Assembly (NCBI GenBank): GCA_029939015.1 | Contig: JAOZTV010000102.1 | Coordinates: forward strand, 1-9,642 | From: Candidatus Aminicenantota bacterium | Lineage (GTDB): Bacteria; Acidobacteriota; Aminicenantia; UBA2199 | Length of the DNA: 9,642 bases | Reading direction: 5' to 3' | Part shown: one piece after another, positions 1 to 6,584 of the stretch | How positions within the stretch are numbered: position 1 is the first letter of the stretch | Layout of the letters: every line of letters starts with the position of its first letter | Position numbers and translations under genes: made by a program | The notes under the pieces: model-generated | The model's input: the letters and a program-made list of their open reading frames with translations, nothing else | Told to the model about the DNA's origin: nothing | Database searches by the model: none

Positions 1-56
1 ATAACTGAAGCCCTCAATGTAGGTGAATCATCAATTGTTAATATGTTTTTTCCCAT
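1..56 (-). CDS. cheY: CheY-like response regulator, N-terminal fragment
   Basis: This is the first 18 codons of a minus-strand gene that leaves the window at its left edge. It starts at the ATG at 56-54 and reads MGKNILTIDDSPTLRASV. The pattern is the beta-1 strand and acidic pocket of a receiver domain: hydrophobic ILTI, then the paired Asp residues (D9, D10) that bind Mg2+, then SPT/LR as in stand-alone CheY proteins. An AGGAG ribosome site lies five bases upstream. The start is 21 bases after the stop of the STAS gene, so the two are probably cotranscribed. In the family, CheA phosphorylates the receiver Asp and CheY-P acts at the flagellar or other motor. The phospho-acceptor Asp is outside the window, so a longer receiver protein cannot be excluded, although the DDSPT start favours a single-domain CheY. 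Confidence 0.82.
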   Translation of the reverse strand, partial: MGKNILTIDDSPTLRASV

Positions 57-61
57 TTCTA

Positions 62-66
62 CTCCT
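62..66 (-). promoter_or_regulatory. Ribosome binding site of the cheY-like gene
   Basis: The minus strand reads AGGAG, then TAGAA, then ATG. This fixes the start of the truncated receiver gene at 56. The site lies in the short gap after the STAS stop codon at 78-80. Confidence 0.7.
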
Positions 67-77
67 GATAATAATTT

Positions 78-371
78 CTATACTAAGTTCATAAATCTGC
101 CTAATCCGGATATTTCAAGAATATTTAAAATATCTTCATTAATTTTAGTAATAGAATATGCGATTCCATCTTCTTTAAGGGTTTTACAAAAAGATAAGAT
201 TAACTGTATTCCAGCTGAATCTATTTCAACAACATCAATAAGGTTTAACTTAACTTCTTTTGTTTTTATTTTACTTGATAATAATATAAGCTGTTCCTTT
301 ACTTCTTCAATATTATCAAGAATAAATTCACCTTTAAAAAGCAATTCACCTTTTTTATTAGATATTTCCAT
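78..371 (-). CDS. STAS-domain protein (anti-sigma antagonist-like), chemotaxis-linked
   Basis: A 97-residue protein made of one STAS domain. The core IDVVEIDSAGIQLI (residues 45-58) carries the D-S-A-G loop. D51-S52 aligns with Asp57-Ser58 of Bacillus SpoIIAA, where the serine is phosphorylated by a HPK-like kinase, so S52 is the predicted switch residue. There is no membrane segment or extra domain, so it should be cytosolic. The start is supported by GAGGT six bases before the ATG. It lies between a second STAS gene and a CheY-like gene in the same direction. That context suggests a role in or beside the chemotaxis array rather than in sigma-factor control. Its partner kinase or anti-sigma factor is not in the window. 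MlaB-like proteins share the fold, but no Mla genes are nearby. Confidence 0.83.
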   Translation of the reverse strand: MEISNKKGELLFKGEFILDNIEEVKEQLILLSSKIKTKEVKLNLIDVVEIDSAGIQLILSFCKTLKEDGIAYSITKINEDILNILEISGLGRFMNLV

Positions 372-414
372 ATCGTTACCTCATCTTAATTGAAAATAAT
401 AAATATAATGATGA

Positions 415-714
415 TTAAATATTAAATAATTTGTCTAATTTTATTGCCTTAAATAATGCAATAATTTCATCTGATAAATTAATAATTGATAGAGAGCCAC
501 CCTTAGCTGTAAAATTCTTATAAAATAGTAATAGTTTACCAATACCTGAACTACCTATAAAAGTTACACCTGTAAAATCAATTACAACATCTGTTAAGTT
601 CTCTTCTGTTAATCCTGCAAGAGTTTTTTTTAAATCCTCTGCTCCTGGAATATCAATATTTCCGCTTATAAAAACTGTAGCCTTTGCATCATTTTTTTCT
701 ACCTTTAAGTTCAT
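415..714 (-). CDS. STAS-domain anti-sigma factor antagonist-like protein
   Basis: A 99-residue single STAS domain of the SpoIIAA/RsbV type. It opens with a beta hairpin (ATVFISGNIDIPGAEDLK) as in anti-sigma antagonists. The phosphorylation loop is F-I-G-S-S-G-I-G at residues 52-59. S55 matches the SpoIIAA phosphoserine, and G54 replaces the usual Asp, a common variant. AAGGAG lies six bases before the ATG at 714. The next STAS protein has little sequence similarity to it beyond the fold, so the pair is not a recent tandem duplication. In the family, the unphosphorylated form binds an HATPase-type kinase/anti-sigma factor. Next to an MCP and a CheY, it may instead be part of a taxis or biofilm-type phospho-switch. 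That role is inferred from context only. Confidence 0.86.
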   Translation of the reverse strand: MNLKVEKNDAKATVFISGNIDIPGAEDLKKTLAGLTEENLTDVVIDFTGVTFIGSSGIGKLLLFYKNFTAKGGSLSIINLSDEIIALFKAIKLDKLFNI

Positions 715-763
715 TATCCACTCCTTTTAATTTAATATACTATACTATAAAAAAAAAACAAAA

Positions 764-779
764 AAAAAGCAATCTTTTT
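764..779 (-). terminator. Weak stem-loop with T-tract between MCP and STAS genes
   Basis: On the minus strand the sequence is AAAAAG-ATTG-CTTTTT, followed by runs of nine to ten T residues broken by one G. The stem has only one G-C pair, so it may be an attenuator or simply AT-rich spacer. Just after it come TATAG repeats (about 734-749) that could serve as a -10 for the STAS gene, but no good -35 is visible. Confidence 0.22.
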
Positions 780-806
780 ATAATAAAATTATTTTTTAAT
801 AATTAT

Positions 807-2936
807 TTAAAACTCCTCAAAACCATCTTCATCTGCACTAAAAAAATCATCATCATTTTTTTCTTCCTTTTTAGATTTTGGTTTTTTATTCTCTTTTATT
901 ACTTTTGCTCTTGGTTTTGCTTTACTTACATTTGATGAATCATCAATTTTAAAAACACTTACTGATTCAGACAAATCCATGGAATTTGATTTCATTGACT
1001 TTGCAGTTGCAGATAATTCTTCAACTAAGGCTGCATTCTGGTTAATGACATTTTCTAATTGATTTATTGCAATTGAAATTTGTTCAACTCCTGTGGTTTG
1101 TTCATTTGAATTTGAATTAATTTGTTCAATCTTATCAACAAGATCCAATATTTTTTGAGTAATTGAATTAAAAAACTCTGACATCTTGCCAACCAGATCT
1201 ATACCCATTTGAGTTGACTCTACATTACTCCTAACTATTGTCTCAATCGTTTTTGATGATTCAGCTGTTTTTCCAGCAAGTACCCTTACCTCTGATGCAA
1301 CAACAGCAAAACCTCTGCCTGCTTCCCCTGCTCTTGCTGCCTCTACAGCTGCATTTAATGCAAGAAGATTTGTTTGAAAACTAATATCATTTATGACTGA
1401 TATTAAATTATTTATCTTTTGACTTGAATCGTTAATATCCCCCATTGTTACAGTTACATTTTTAACAAGCTCGGTATTATTATTAATATCATCAGATAAG
1501 GATGTCATTGATTTTGATACCTCTTCGGCATTTGTTAGATTCGATTTTAATAGATTCGCAAATTCCTCAATTGTCGAAGAAGTCTCAGTAACAGAGGCAG
1601 ACTGGTCATTAGTTCTCTCTGCAAGATCATCACTTGCAACTGAAACTTCACTTGTTGAATTATTTATTTCCTGTGCATTTTCTCTAACATTTTTAACAAT
1701 TTCTCTTATATTATTATTAAAATCATTAAAACTATTTCCAAGATCTGCTATCTCATCACCTGTTGTAACCTGCACGTGCATAGTTAGATCATTTCCCTCT
1801 ATGGATCTTATTAAATCATTTTTCATACTCGTTAATGGTTTTGAAATTATACCTGCAATGAATAAAGCAAAGAAGACAATTATTATAATTGAAACTATCA
1901 GAATAGATAAGATTAGTTTTATAAGACTATTTTTTGCAGCAAATGCTTCAGTCTCATCAATCTCAGCAATAATTGCCCATTTAATATCACCTATTTCTAA
2001 AGGAGCATAAACACTGAGTACAGGATTACCATTATAGTCTGTAATAATTTTTTTACCGGATTTACCCTTGAACACTTTGTTTACAGCCTCTGTATCAACA
2101 CCGTTTTTTGCTATAGTACCTGCAAATGATGCTTTAATGCTACGATCTTTTGGATTAAGAAATGAGTCTGAACGCATCTTCTTATCTATACCAACAAGGT
2201 ATGTCTCGCCAGTCTTACCTAGACCAGTTCTTTCCTGCATTATCTGATTTATTTTATCAATAGATATTTGTATCATATATACACCATACATATTGCCATT
2301 ATCTCCAAATACTGGAATACCTGCAAAAGCGACAGGTTCATTATTAGAAGGAGCATAAGGTGAAAAATCAACAAATTCAATCTGTTTTGTCTTTAATACC
2401 TTTCTTCTTAATTCTGCAAGATTTGTGTTTTTATACTTACCATGAACTAAATTTGCACCAAGATCTGCTTCCTTTGTTACCGTAAACATTACATGACCAT
2501 GAGCTGAACACACCATAAAAATATCATAATACCCAAAATTTTTTAATACTTTTTTGAAATATTTATTAATATTATTATGAATTGTAATATATTCTTCATT
2601 TTTAATAGGGTATGGCTGGTCGGCCCCTACTTCCATTTTGATATGAAATTCTTTAAGTTTAGCAAAATCATCTAAAAAGTCTTTTGTAGTACTTATTGTT
2701 TTTAATTGATTTTTGAGTTCCAGAAAATAATTACTTATTTGGTTTTTCTTTAATTGATGAACAGCCTCAAGTTTTGAAAATGCATCTTCTTCTAATTGGT
2801 TTGAAATCATATTATTTACAAGAATAGTAATAATAATTAATGGTACCACTCCAGAAATCAGCATAGATATCAATATTTTTTTTGATATCTTTAATTTACT
2901 AAAAAATGACAATTTTGAACTTTTTGAATTAATCAT
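807..2936 (-). CDS. mcp: Methyl-accepting chemotaxis protein with Cache sensor and C-terminal tether
   Basis: A 709-residue transmembrane chemoreceptor. TM1 is about residues 21-42. A periplasmic Cache-type sensor follows to about 335, with the family phrase GETYLVG (243-249) and MRSDSF near 254-259. TM2 is about 338-362, then HAMP to about 415. The cytoplasmic coiled-coil signalling domain includes the near-invariant tip NLLALNAAVEAARAGEAG (523-540) followed by RGFAVVASEVR. This tip binds CheA and CheW. The last ~45 residues form a Lys-rich then Asp/Glu-rich flexible tail ending GFEEF, which fits the aromatic-x-x-aromatic pentapeptide that tethers CheR/CheB. AGGGGG precedes the ATG. The ligand is unknown; Cache receptors of this kind often bind amino or organic acids. 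It heads a run of two STAS genes and a CheY. Confidence 0.95.
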   Translation of the reverse strand: MINSKSSKLSFFSKLKISKKILISMLISGVVPLIIITILVNNMISNQLEEDAFSKLEAVHQLKKNQISNYFLELKNQLKTISTTKDFLDDFAKLKEFHIKMEVGADQPYPIKNEEYITIHNNINKYFKKVLKNFGYYDIFMVCSAHGHVMFTVTKEADLGANLVHGKYKNTNLAELRRKVLKTKQIEFVDFSPYAPSNNEPVAFAGIPVFGDNGNMYGVYMIQISIDKINQIMQERTGLGKTGETYLVGIDKKMRSDSFLNPKDRSIKASFAGTIAKNGVDTEAVNKVFKGKSGKKIITDYNGNPVLSVYAPLEIGDIKWAIIAEIDETEAFAAKNSLIKLILSILIVSIIIIVFFALFIAGIISKPLTSMKNDLIRSIEGNDLTMHVQVTTGDEIADLGNSFNDFNNNIREIVKNVRENAQEINNSTSEVSVASDDLAERTNDQSASVTETSSTIEEFANLLKSNLTNAEEVSKSMTSLSDDINNNTELVKNVTVTMGDINDSSQKINNLISVINDISFQTNLLALNAAVEAARAGEAGRGFAVVASEVRVLAGKTAESSKTIETIVRSNVESTQMGIDLVGKMSEFFNSITQKILDLVDKIEQINSNSNEQTTGVEQISIAINQLENVINQNAALVEELSATAKSMKSNSMDLSESVSVFKIDDSSNVSKAKPRAKVIKENKKPKSKKEEKNDDDFFSADEDGFEEF

Positions 2937-2967
2937 AATTCCCCCTATTGAAAATAGATTATAATTA

Positions 2968-2996
2968 ATAATAATTTAAAAAAATAATTATTTCAA
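2968..2996 (-). promoter_or_regulatory. Candidate sigma-70 promoter for the MCP gene
   Basis: On the minus strand a -35 TTGAAA (2996-2991) is followed by a 17-base spacer and the -10 TATTAT (2973-2968), about 30 bases before the MCP start. The surrounding DNA is very AT-rich, so chance matches are likely. I see no sigma-28 (flagellar) promoter pattern. Confidence 0.35.
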
Positions 2997-3060
2997 GTGT
3001 TAATGTTTAAAAAAATATTTTCCATAGTATATTAATATGTATTATCTTTTAAATAGTTTT

Positions 3061-3537
3061 TTATTCATCTAAAAGGTATTTGATTATTTTATCTATTTCA
3101 TCCCTCTTAAAACATTGGATATCTTTTGTTGAATAATTATCTGAAACTATTGCATATAGCTCTTTTTTTGAAACTTTTAATTTATTATTATTTTCAAAAT
3201 TGAATACTTCTATTATTGGACTTCCTTCCTTCATTAAACCTTCAAGGAGAATAACATCATATTTTTCAAATTCTATTTCAAGTTTTTCAAATAGCCTATT
3301 TTTGTCAGCAATTAATTCCATTTTCATAAGTTCTTTTTTTGAACTAAGAAATACGCTATCTGCCCCTGCCTGCAAAAAATTAAGACTATCCTTGCCTTCA
3401 GGTTCAAGATAATATTTTTCTGATGCATTTTTAAGAGCCATAACTTTTAGACCCTTTTTTTTAAGTTCTTTAATAAGTTTAATAATAAGTGTTGTTTTAC
3501 CACTGTTTGACCAGCCTGCAATAGTAAAAATTCTCAT
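3061..3537 (-). CDS. mobB: MobB-like P-loop GTPase (molybdopterin-guanine dinucleotide biosynthesis adaptor)
   Basis: A 158-residue P-loop NTPase. The Walker A GWSNSGKTTL (residues 8-17) is typical of MobB, as are the GKDS...AGAD segment (48-60) and the Walker B-like DVILLEG (94-100) followed by PIIEV. In E. coli, MobB binds GTP and assists MobA in adding GMP to molybdopterin. The usual KH..HH stretch before GKDS is replaced here by KNASEKYYLEPEGKDS, so the histidines are missing. No other molybdenum-cofactor gene is in the window. The start is supported by GGGAG nine or so bases before the ATG. Upstream lie a 13-bp palindrome and the nested repeat element, so it probably has its own transcription start. 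Family assignment is firm, but the MGD role is less so. Confidence 0.8.
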   Translation of the reverse strand: MRIFTIAGWSNSGKTTLIIKLIKELKKKGLKVMALKNASEKYYLEPEGKDSLNFLQAGADSVFLSSKKELMKMELIADKNRLFEKLEIEFEKYDVILLEGLMKEGSPIIEVFNFENNNKLKVSKKELYAIVSDNYSTKDIQCFKRDEIDKIIKYLLDE

Positions 3538-3556
3538 ACTCTCTCCCTTTCAACTC

Positions 3557-3569
3557 TTTAGTAACTAAA
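3557..3569. promoter_or_regulatory. 13-bp perfect palindrome upstream of mobB-like gene
   Basis: TTTAGT-A-ACTAAA is a perfect inverted repeat with a single central base, about 20 bases before the mobB-like start. Its position would suit an operator, but no regulator is known and AT-rich DNA yields such sites by chance. Confidence 0.25.
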
Positions 3570-3578
3570 TGTAATTTT

Positions 3579-3679
3579 ATGTAGGGGCAGACCTGCGTGT
3601 CTGCCCAGCTCTTATTAAATATCTTGATATTTTTTTATATTAATAAGAACAGGGCGAACACATAGATTCGCCCCTACAT
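3579..3679. repeat. Nested palindromic repeat element (MITE/REP-like), 101 bp
   Basis: The ends are a perfect 10-bp inverted repeat, ATGTAGGGGC (3579-3588) and GCCCCTACAT (3670-3679). Each end is itself a hairpin. The left stem is GGGCAGAC/GTCTGCCC (3585-3592 with 3599-3606); the right stem is GGGCGAA/TTCGCCC (3652-3658 with 3667-3673). The two differ in sequence but both keep perfect pairing. The centre has a third inverted repeat, TCTTATTAA/TTAATAAGA (3610-3618 with 3640-3648), around AAATATC/GATATTT. The arms are GC-rich in an AT-rich setting. There is no ORF inside and no clear target duplication beyond the AT at each end. It fills the gap between plsC and mobB-like genes. From memory, GTAGGGGC-type elements occur in many copies in environmental bacterial genomes; I cannot search here. 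No T-tract follows, so it is not a standard terminator. Confidence 0.8.
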
Positions 3680-3693
3680 TTCGAACCTTCAAC

Positions 3694-4401
3694 TCACTTA
3701 TAATCTATTAATTTTTCAATTTTTTCTTTCGTAATTATTTTTAATTCATCAATAGAAAGCTTATTAATTTCTTCAACTCCTATTGGCTTACCAAAATTGA
3801 TCTGTACATTACCTGGCGTAATTAACCAGGAACCTTTTTTTTTTAATGAAAATAAACCTGATATCCCAATTGGAGCGAGCTCTTTTTCACAGTTTTTTGC
3901 AATAAGAAATGGTAATTTTTTAAAAGGTTTCATTTCTCCTGTAAGAGTTCTATGACCTTCAGGAAGAATTAAAATAGAAAGACCGTTCTTTATTTTTTCT
4001 ACTGCCTTATTAATACTTTTCATTGCAATAGCTGGACTCTTTCTATTTATTGGAATATTTCCAAGCCTTTTTATTGCAAAACCATAAATTGGCCATTTGA
4101 ATTGCCTTTCGGCTTCAATTCCTCTAAAAACATTAGGAATATAACCCCCAAATAAAGCAACATCAAATATACTTACATGATTAGACATAAAGAGATAGAC
4201 CTTGTCTTTATTTATATTTATAAGACCTTTGACTTCAACCTTTATTCCAGATATCTTTAAAAAACCTCTAAATAGAAATTGTAACCATGGATTATATTTT
4301 TCTACAGGAAATAAATAGGTACAAATTATTGCAAAAACAAGAAAATTAAATGCATAGAAAAGAAAAAATATCCAGAGAAAAGCAGAGCGTATTTGTTTCA
4401 T
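3694..4401 (-). CDS. plsC: 1-acyl-sn-glycerol-3-phosphate acyltransferase (PlsC family)
   Basis: A membrane-bound acyltransferase that should convert lysophosphatidate to phosphatidate. From the ATG at 4401 it has 235 residues, the usual PlsC length. There is one N-terminal hydrophobic segment (about 7-29). The four acyltransferase blocks are present in order: NHVSIFD (74-80, with catalytic His75 and Asp80), GNIPINR (114-120), LPEGHRT (146-152) and APIGISG (176-182). Block III has His where PEGTRS is usual. The start overlaps the stop of the upstream lipid-kinase gene as ATGA, with GGAG directly before it, so translation is probably coupled. An in-frame TTG six bases upstream at 4407 is a less likely start. 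The substrate could also be another lysophospholipid. Confidence 0.9.
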   Translation of the reverse strand: MKQIRSAFLWIFFLFYAFNFLVFAIICTYLFPVEKYNPWLQFLFRGFLKISGIKVEVKGLININKDKVYLFMSNHVSIFDVALFGGYIPNVFRGIEAERQFKWPIYGFAIKRLGNIPINRKSPAIAMKSINKAVEKIKNGLSILILPEGHRTLTGEMKPFKKLPFLIAKNCEKELAPIGISGLFSLKKKGSWLITPGNVQINFGKPIGVEEINKLSIDELKIITKEKIEKLIDYK

Positions 4402-5294
4402 CTCCAAAATACTGAAACAGCCTTATGCAAACATTCTATCGTAATTGGTGTTAAACCAAGTAACTCTCCATCAGGTGTTAGCACCTTAGGAACACTTGTT
4501 TTAATCTCAATTTTTTTTGCCTTAAATGTTTCAATATCATCCTCGTGAATATGTTCTCCATTAAATATTTTTGGAAAAGCTTTTAATACTTTTCGTCTTG
4601 TTGTCTTATTTAAAAGAGTTATATCTAAATAACCATCATCAATTTTTGCATCAGGAGCCATTAGAAAATTAGCTGTATAACGGCTATTTGATACTTCAAC
4701 AAAAATATTTTCTCTATTTATAATTTTCCCATCAAGTTTCATTTCAAGTTCATAATTACCTAATTTAATAATTTCATATAATACCGCAAGAGTATAAGAA
4801 AAATTACCGAATATTTTTAATTTTTGAGCATCTTTATTTGCATCAGCTACAAAACCTAGACCGACAATATTTAAAAAATAATATATTTGTCCATGAGTAG
4901 TTATCTTGCCAACATCAACAGGTCTTGTTTTTTTACCTGATATCAATGCGATAGATTCTTTCCATTCATCTGTTTTTAAGCCAATGTCTCTACAAAAAGC
5001 ATTACCAGTACCAATAGGCAATACTCCCAAAGGTATTTTTAATTTCTTCCTATATTCATTTTTGTATAAACCATTGATAACTTCAAATAATGTACCATCG
5101 CCACCGGCAGCGATAATACCATCGTAAGAAGAGATATCTGCATCTCTAACTATTTCGACAGCATGTCCTCTATATTCAGTAAATTGTATGTCAAATTTCA
5201 CTTCTTTTCTAATCAATTCTTTCTCAATCTCAGGGAAAAGTTTTTTTGCTTTGCCATGACCTGCATAAGGGTTATATATTAATAAAATTTTCAT
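4398..5294 (-). CDS. dagK: Diacylglycerol kinase-family lipid kinase (DagK/YegS-like)
   Basis: A 298-residue soluble or peripheral lipid kinase that should transfer phosphate from ATP to diacylglycerol or a similar lipid alcohol. The family motifs are NPYAGHG (8-14, as in NPxxGxG), the nucleotide-binding GGDGT (64-68), PIGTGNAFCRD (93-103), MAPDAKIDDGYLD (212-224) and the late PDGE (274-277). The length matches DgkB/YegS proteins. It begins 11 bases after the glgC stop, with AAGGAA as ribosome site, and its last bases overlap plsC as ATGA. A kinase producing phosphatidate next to an acyltransferase producing phosphatidate suggests a shared role in phospholipid recycling or supply. The lipid specificity cannot be read from the sequence, and a glycolipid or sphingoid substrate remains possible. 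Confidence 0.9.
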   Translation of the reverse strand: MKILLIYNPYAGHGKAKKLFPEIEKELIRKEVKFDIQFTEYRGHAVEIVRDADISSYDGIIAAGGDGTLFEVINGLYKNEYRKKLKIPLGVLPIGTGNAFCRDIGLKTDEWKESIALISGKKTRPVDVGKITTHGQIYYFLNIVGLGFVADANKDAQKLKIFGNFSYTLAVLYEIIKLGNYELEMKLDGKIINRENIFVEVSNSRYTANFLMAPDAKIDDGYLDITLLNKTTRRKVLKAFPKIFNGEHIHEDDIETFKAKKIEIKTSVPKVLTPDGELLGLTPITIECLHKAVSVFWR

Positions 5295-5305
5295 TTATGT
5301 TCCTT

Positions 5306-6556
5306 TTACATTATTTTAGTATTATCGGGAATCATAATTCCTTTTGGAATAATTACTATTCCGTCAACAATATGATATTTGCCTTTGTCAACGGTCTGTT
5401 CTTTTCCCTGATAATCTATTATTACATTGTTACCGATTCTTACGTTTTTATCAAGAATTGTATTTTTTATTATACAACCATGACCTATTCCAAGTTTAGT
5501 GCTTTTTTCATCTTTTTTTTCAAAATAATCTGCCCCCATCATAACAACCCTATTCAATGTTGAGCCACTTCTAACTATAGACCTTATACCAATAACTGAG
5601 TCAGTTATCTCACTACCCTCAAGTATAGAACCATCTGATATTAAAGTCTGGTTAATAATACAATGTTTAACTTTTGAACCGGGTAAGAACCTTGCATTCG
5701 TGTATATTGGAGCATCTTCGTCATAAAAATTAAATTTAGGAACAACCGATGCAAAATCAAGGTTTGCCTCAAAAAAAGATTTAATTGTTCCTATATCCTC
5801 CCAATAATCATTAAAAACATAGGAGAATACTCGTTTTGTCTTAATAGATTCAGGAATAATTTGTTTGCCAAAATCCTCATGCTCAGATTTTTCTAATGCA
5901 TCAACCAAAACATCCTTATTAAATATGTATATTCCCATTGAAGCAAGATAATTTAAACCACCTGTCTCACCTACTATTTCATCCTTATTAAATAATGAAT
6001 CAACAATCGAAAGATCCTTTGGCTTTTCAAAAAAATCTAATATTTTTTTGTCTTCAGATATCTTTAGCATTCCAAATTCTTCTGCTTCCTCTCTTTTAAT
6101 AGGCTTTGAAGCAATTGTAATTTCTGAATTATTCTCTTTATGAAATTCAATAACTTCTTTTAAATTAATTCTGAATAATTGGTCACCAGATAAAATAACA
6201 ACATATTTTACATCACGACCCTTTATATACGAAAGATTTTTTCTTACTGCATCGGCTGTGCCTTCATACCAGTTTGTGTTTTCTATAGTCTGTTGTGCGG
6301 CTAATATTTGCAAAAAGCCCTTTGAAAAACCATCAAATTTATAAGTTCCTGATATATGTTTGTGCAATGATGCTGTATTAAATTGAGTTAAAACAAATAT
6401 TTTTTTTATACCCCAGTGAAGACAATTAGATATTGGAATATCTATTAATCTGAATTTCCCACCAATTGGTACAGCAGGCTTTGACCTAACCTTTGTTAAA
6501 GGGAATAATCTGGTACCTCTTCCACCACCTAAGATAATTGCAAGAACATCTTTCAT
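5306..6556 (-). CDS. glgC: Glucose-1-phosphate adenylyltransferase (ADP-glucose pyrophosphorylase)
   Basis: Makes ADP-glucose from ATP and glucose-1-phosphate, the committed step to glycogen. From the ATG at 6556 it has 416 residues. The nucleotidyltransferase domain shows GGGRGTR (10-16), SKPAVPIGG (25-33), WYEGTADAV (96-104), SGDQ (123-126), FFEKP (175-179; Lys179 is the predicted glucose-1-phosphate contact) and YWEDIGT (251-257). A left-handed beta-helix follows to the C-terminus. Phrases such as LTQFNTASL and GTIKSFFEANL resemble cyanobacterial and plant enzymes more than E. coli GlgC. Lys370 (LDKN) and Lys405 (IIPKG) align with the two lysines that bind the 3-phosphoglycerate activator in Anabaena GlgC (from memory). 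GDQ replaces the common GDH. AAGGAGG four bases before ATG 6556 rules out the in-frame start at 6613, which lies in the promoter. Confidence 0.95.
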   Translation of the reverse strand: MKDVLAIILGGGRGTRLFPLTKVRSKPAVPIGGKFRLIDIPISNCLHWGIKKIFVLTQFNTASLHKHISGTYKFDGFSKGFLQILAAQQTIENTNWYEGTADAVRKNLSYIKGRDVKYVVILSGDQLFRINLKEVIEFHKENNSEITIASKPIKREEAEEFGMLKISEDKKILDFFEKPKDLSIVDSLFNKDEIVGETGGLNYLASMGIYIFNKDVLVDALEKSEHEDFGKQIIPESIKTKRVFSYVFNDYWEDIGTIKSFFEANLDFASVVPKFNFYDEDAPIYTNARFLPGSKVKHCIINQTLISDGSILEGSEITDSVIGIRSIVRSGSTLNRVVMMGADYFEKKDEKSTKLGIGHGCIIKNTILDKNVRIGNNVIIDYQGKEQTVDKGKYHIVDGIVIIPKGIMIPDNTKIM

Positions 6557-6560
6557 ATTG

Positions 6561-6567
6561 CCTCCTT
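6561..6567 (-). promoter_or_regulatory. Strong ribosome binding site of glgC
   Basis: The minus strand reads AAGGAGG, then CAAT, then ATG. This is the strongest Shine-Dalgarno in the window and fixes the glgC start at 6556. The resulting N-terminus, MKDVLAIILGGGRGTR, is the normal one for the family. Confidence 0.85.
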
Positions 6568-6584
6568 TTATATATACTAAATAT

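Noticed and set aside
43..393. Plus-strand open frame opposite the first STAS and CheY fragment
   Set aside because: It is the antisense of clear STAS and CheY coding sequence and has no protein-like motif or ribosome site.
749..768. Phase-variable A-tract
   Set aside because: The runs are intergenic, broken by a C, and common in this AT-rich genome; no effect on a reading frame is possible here.
684..935. Plus-strand open frame rich in Phe, Ile and Lys
   Set aside because: It comes from poly-A/T spacer and the antisense of the Lys-rich MCP tail; the apparent hydrophobicity is a composition effect.
3579..3679. Rho-independent terminator for plsC
   Set aside because: The stems are strong, but no T-tract follows on either strand, and the terminal inverted repeat with a third central inverted repeat fits a mobile repeat better.
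3579..3679. CRISPR array or tRNA-like structure
   Set aside because: There are only two dissimilar arms in inverted orientation, no regular spacers, and no tRNA loops.
4402..4407. TTG start two codons upstream for plsC
   Set aside because: The ATG at 4401 forms an ATGA overlap with the kinase stop and has GGAG before it; the TTG has no ribosome site.
5246..5563. Plus-strand open frame resembling a small membrane protein
   Set aside because: It is antisense to the glgC beta-helix and the start of the lipid kinase, both with strong family motifs.
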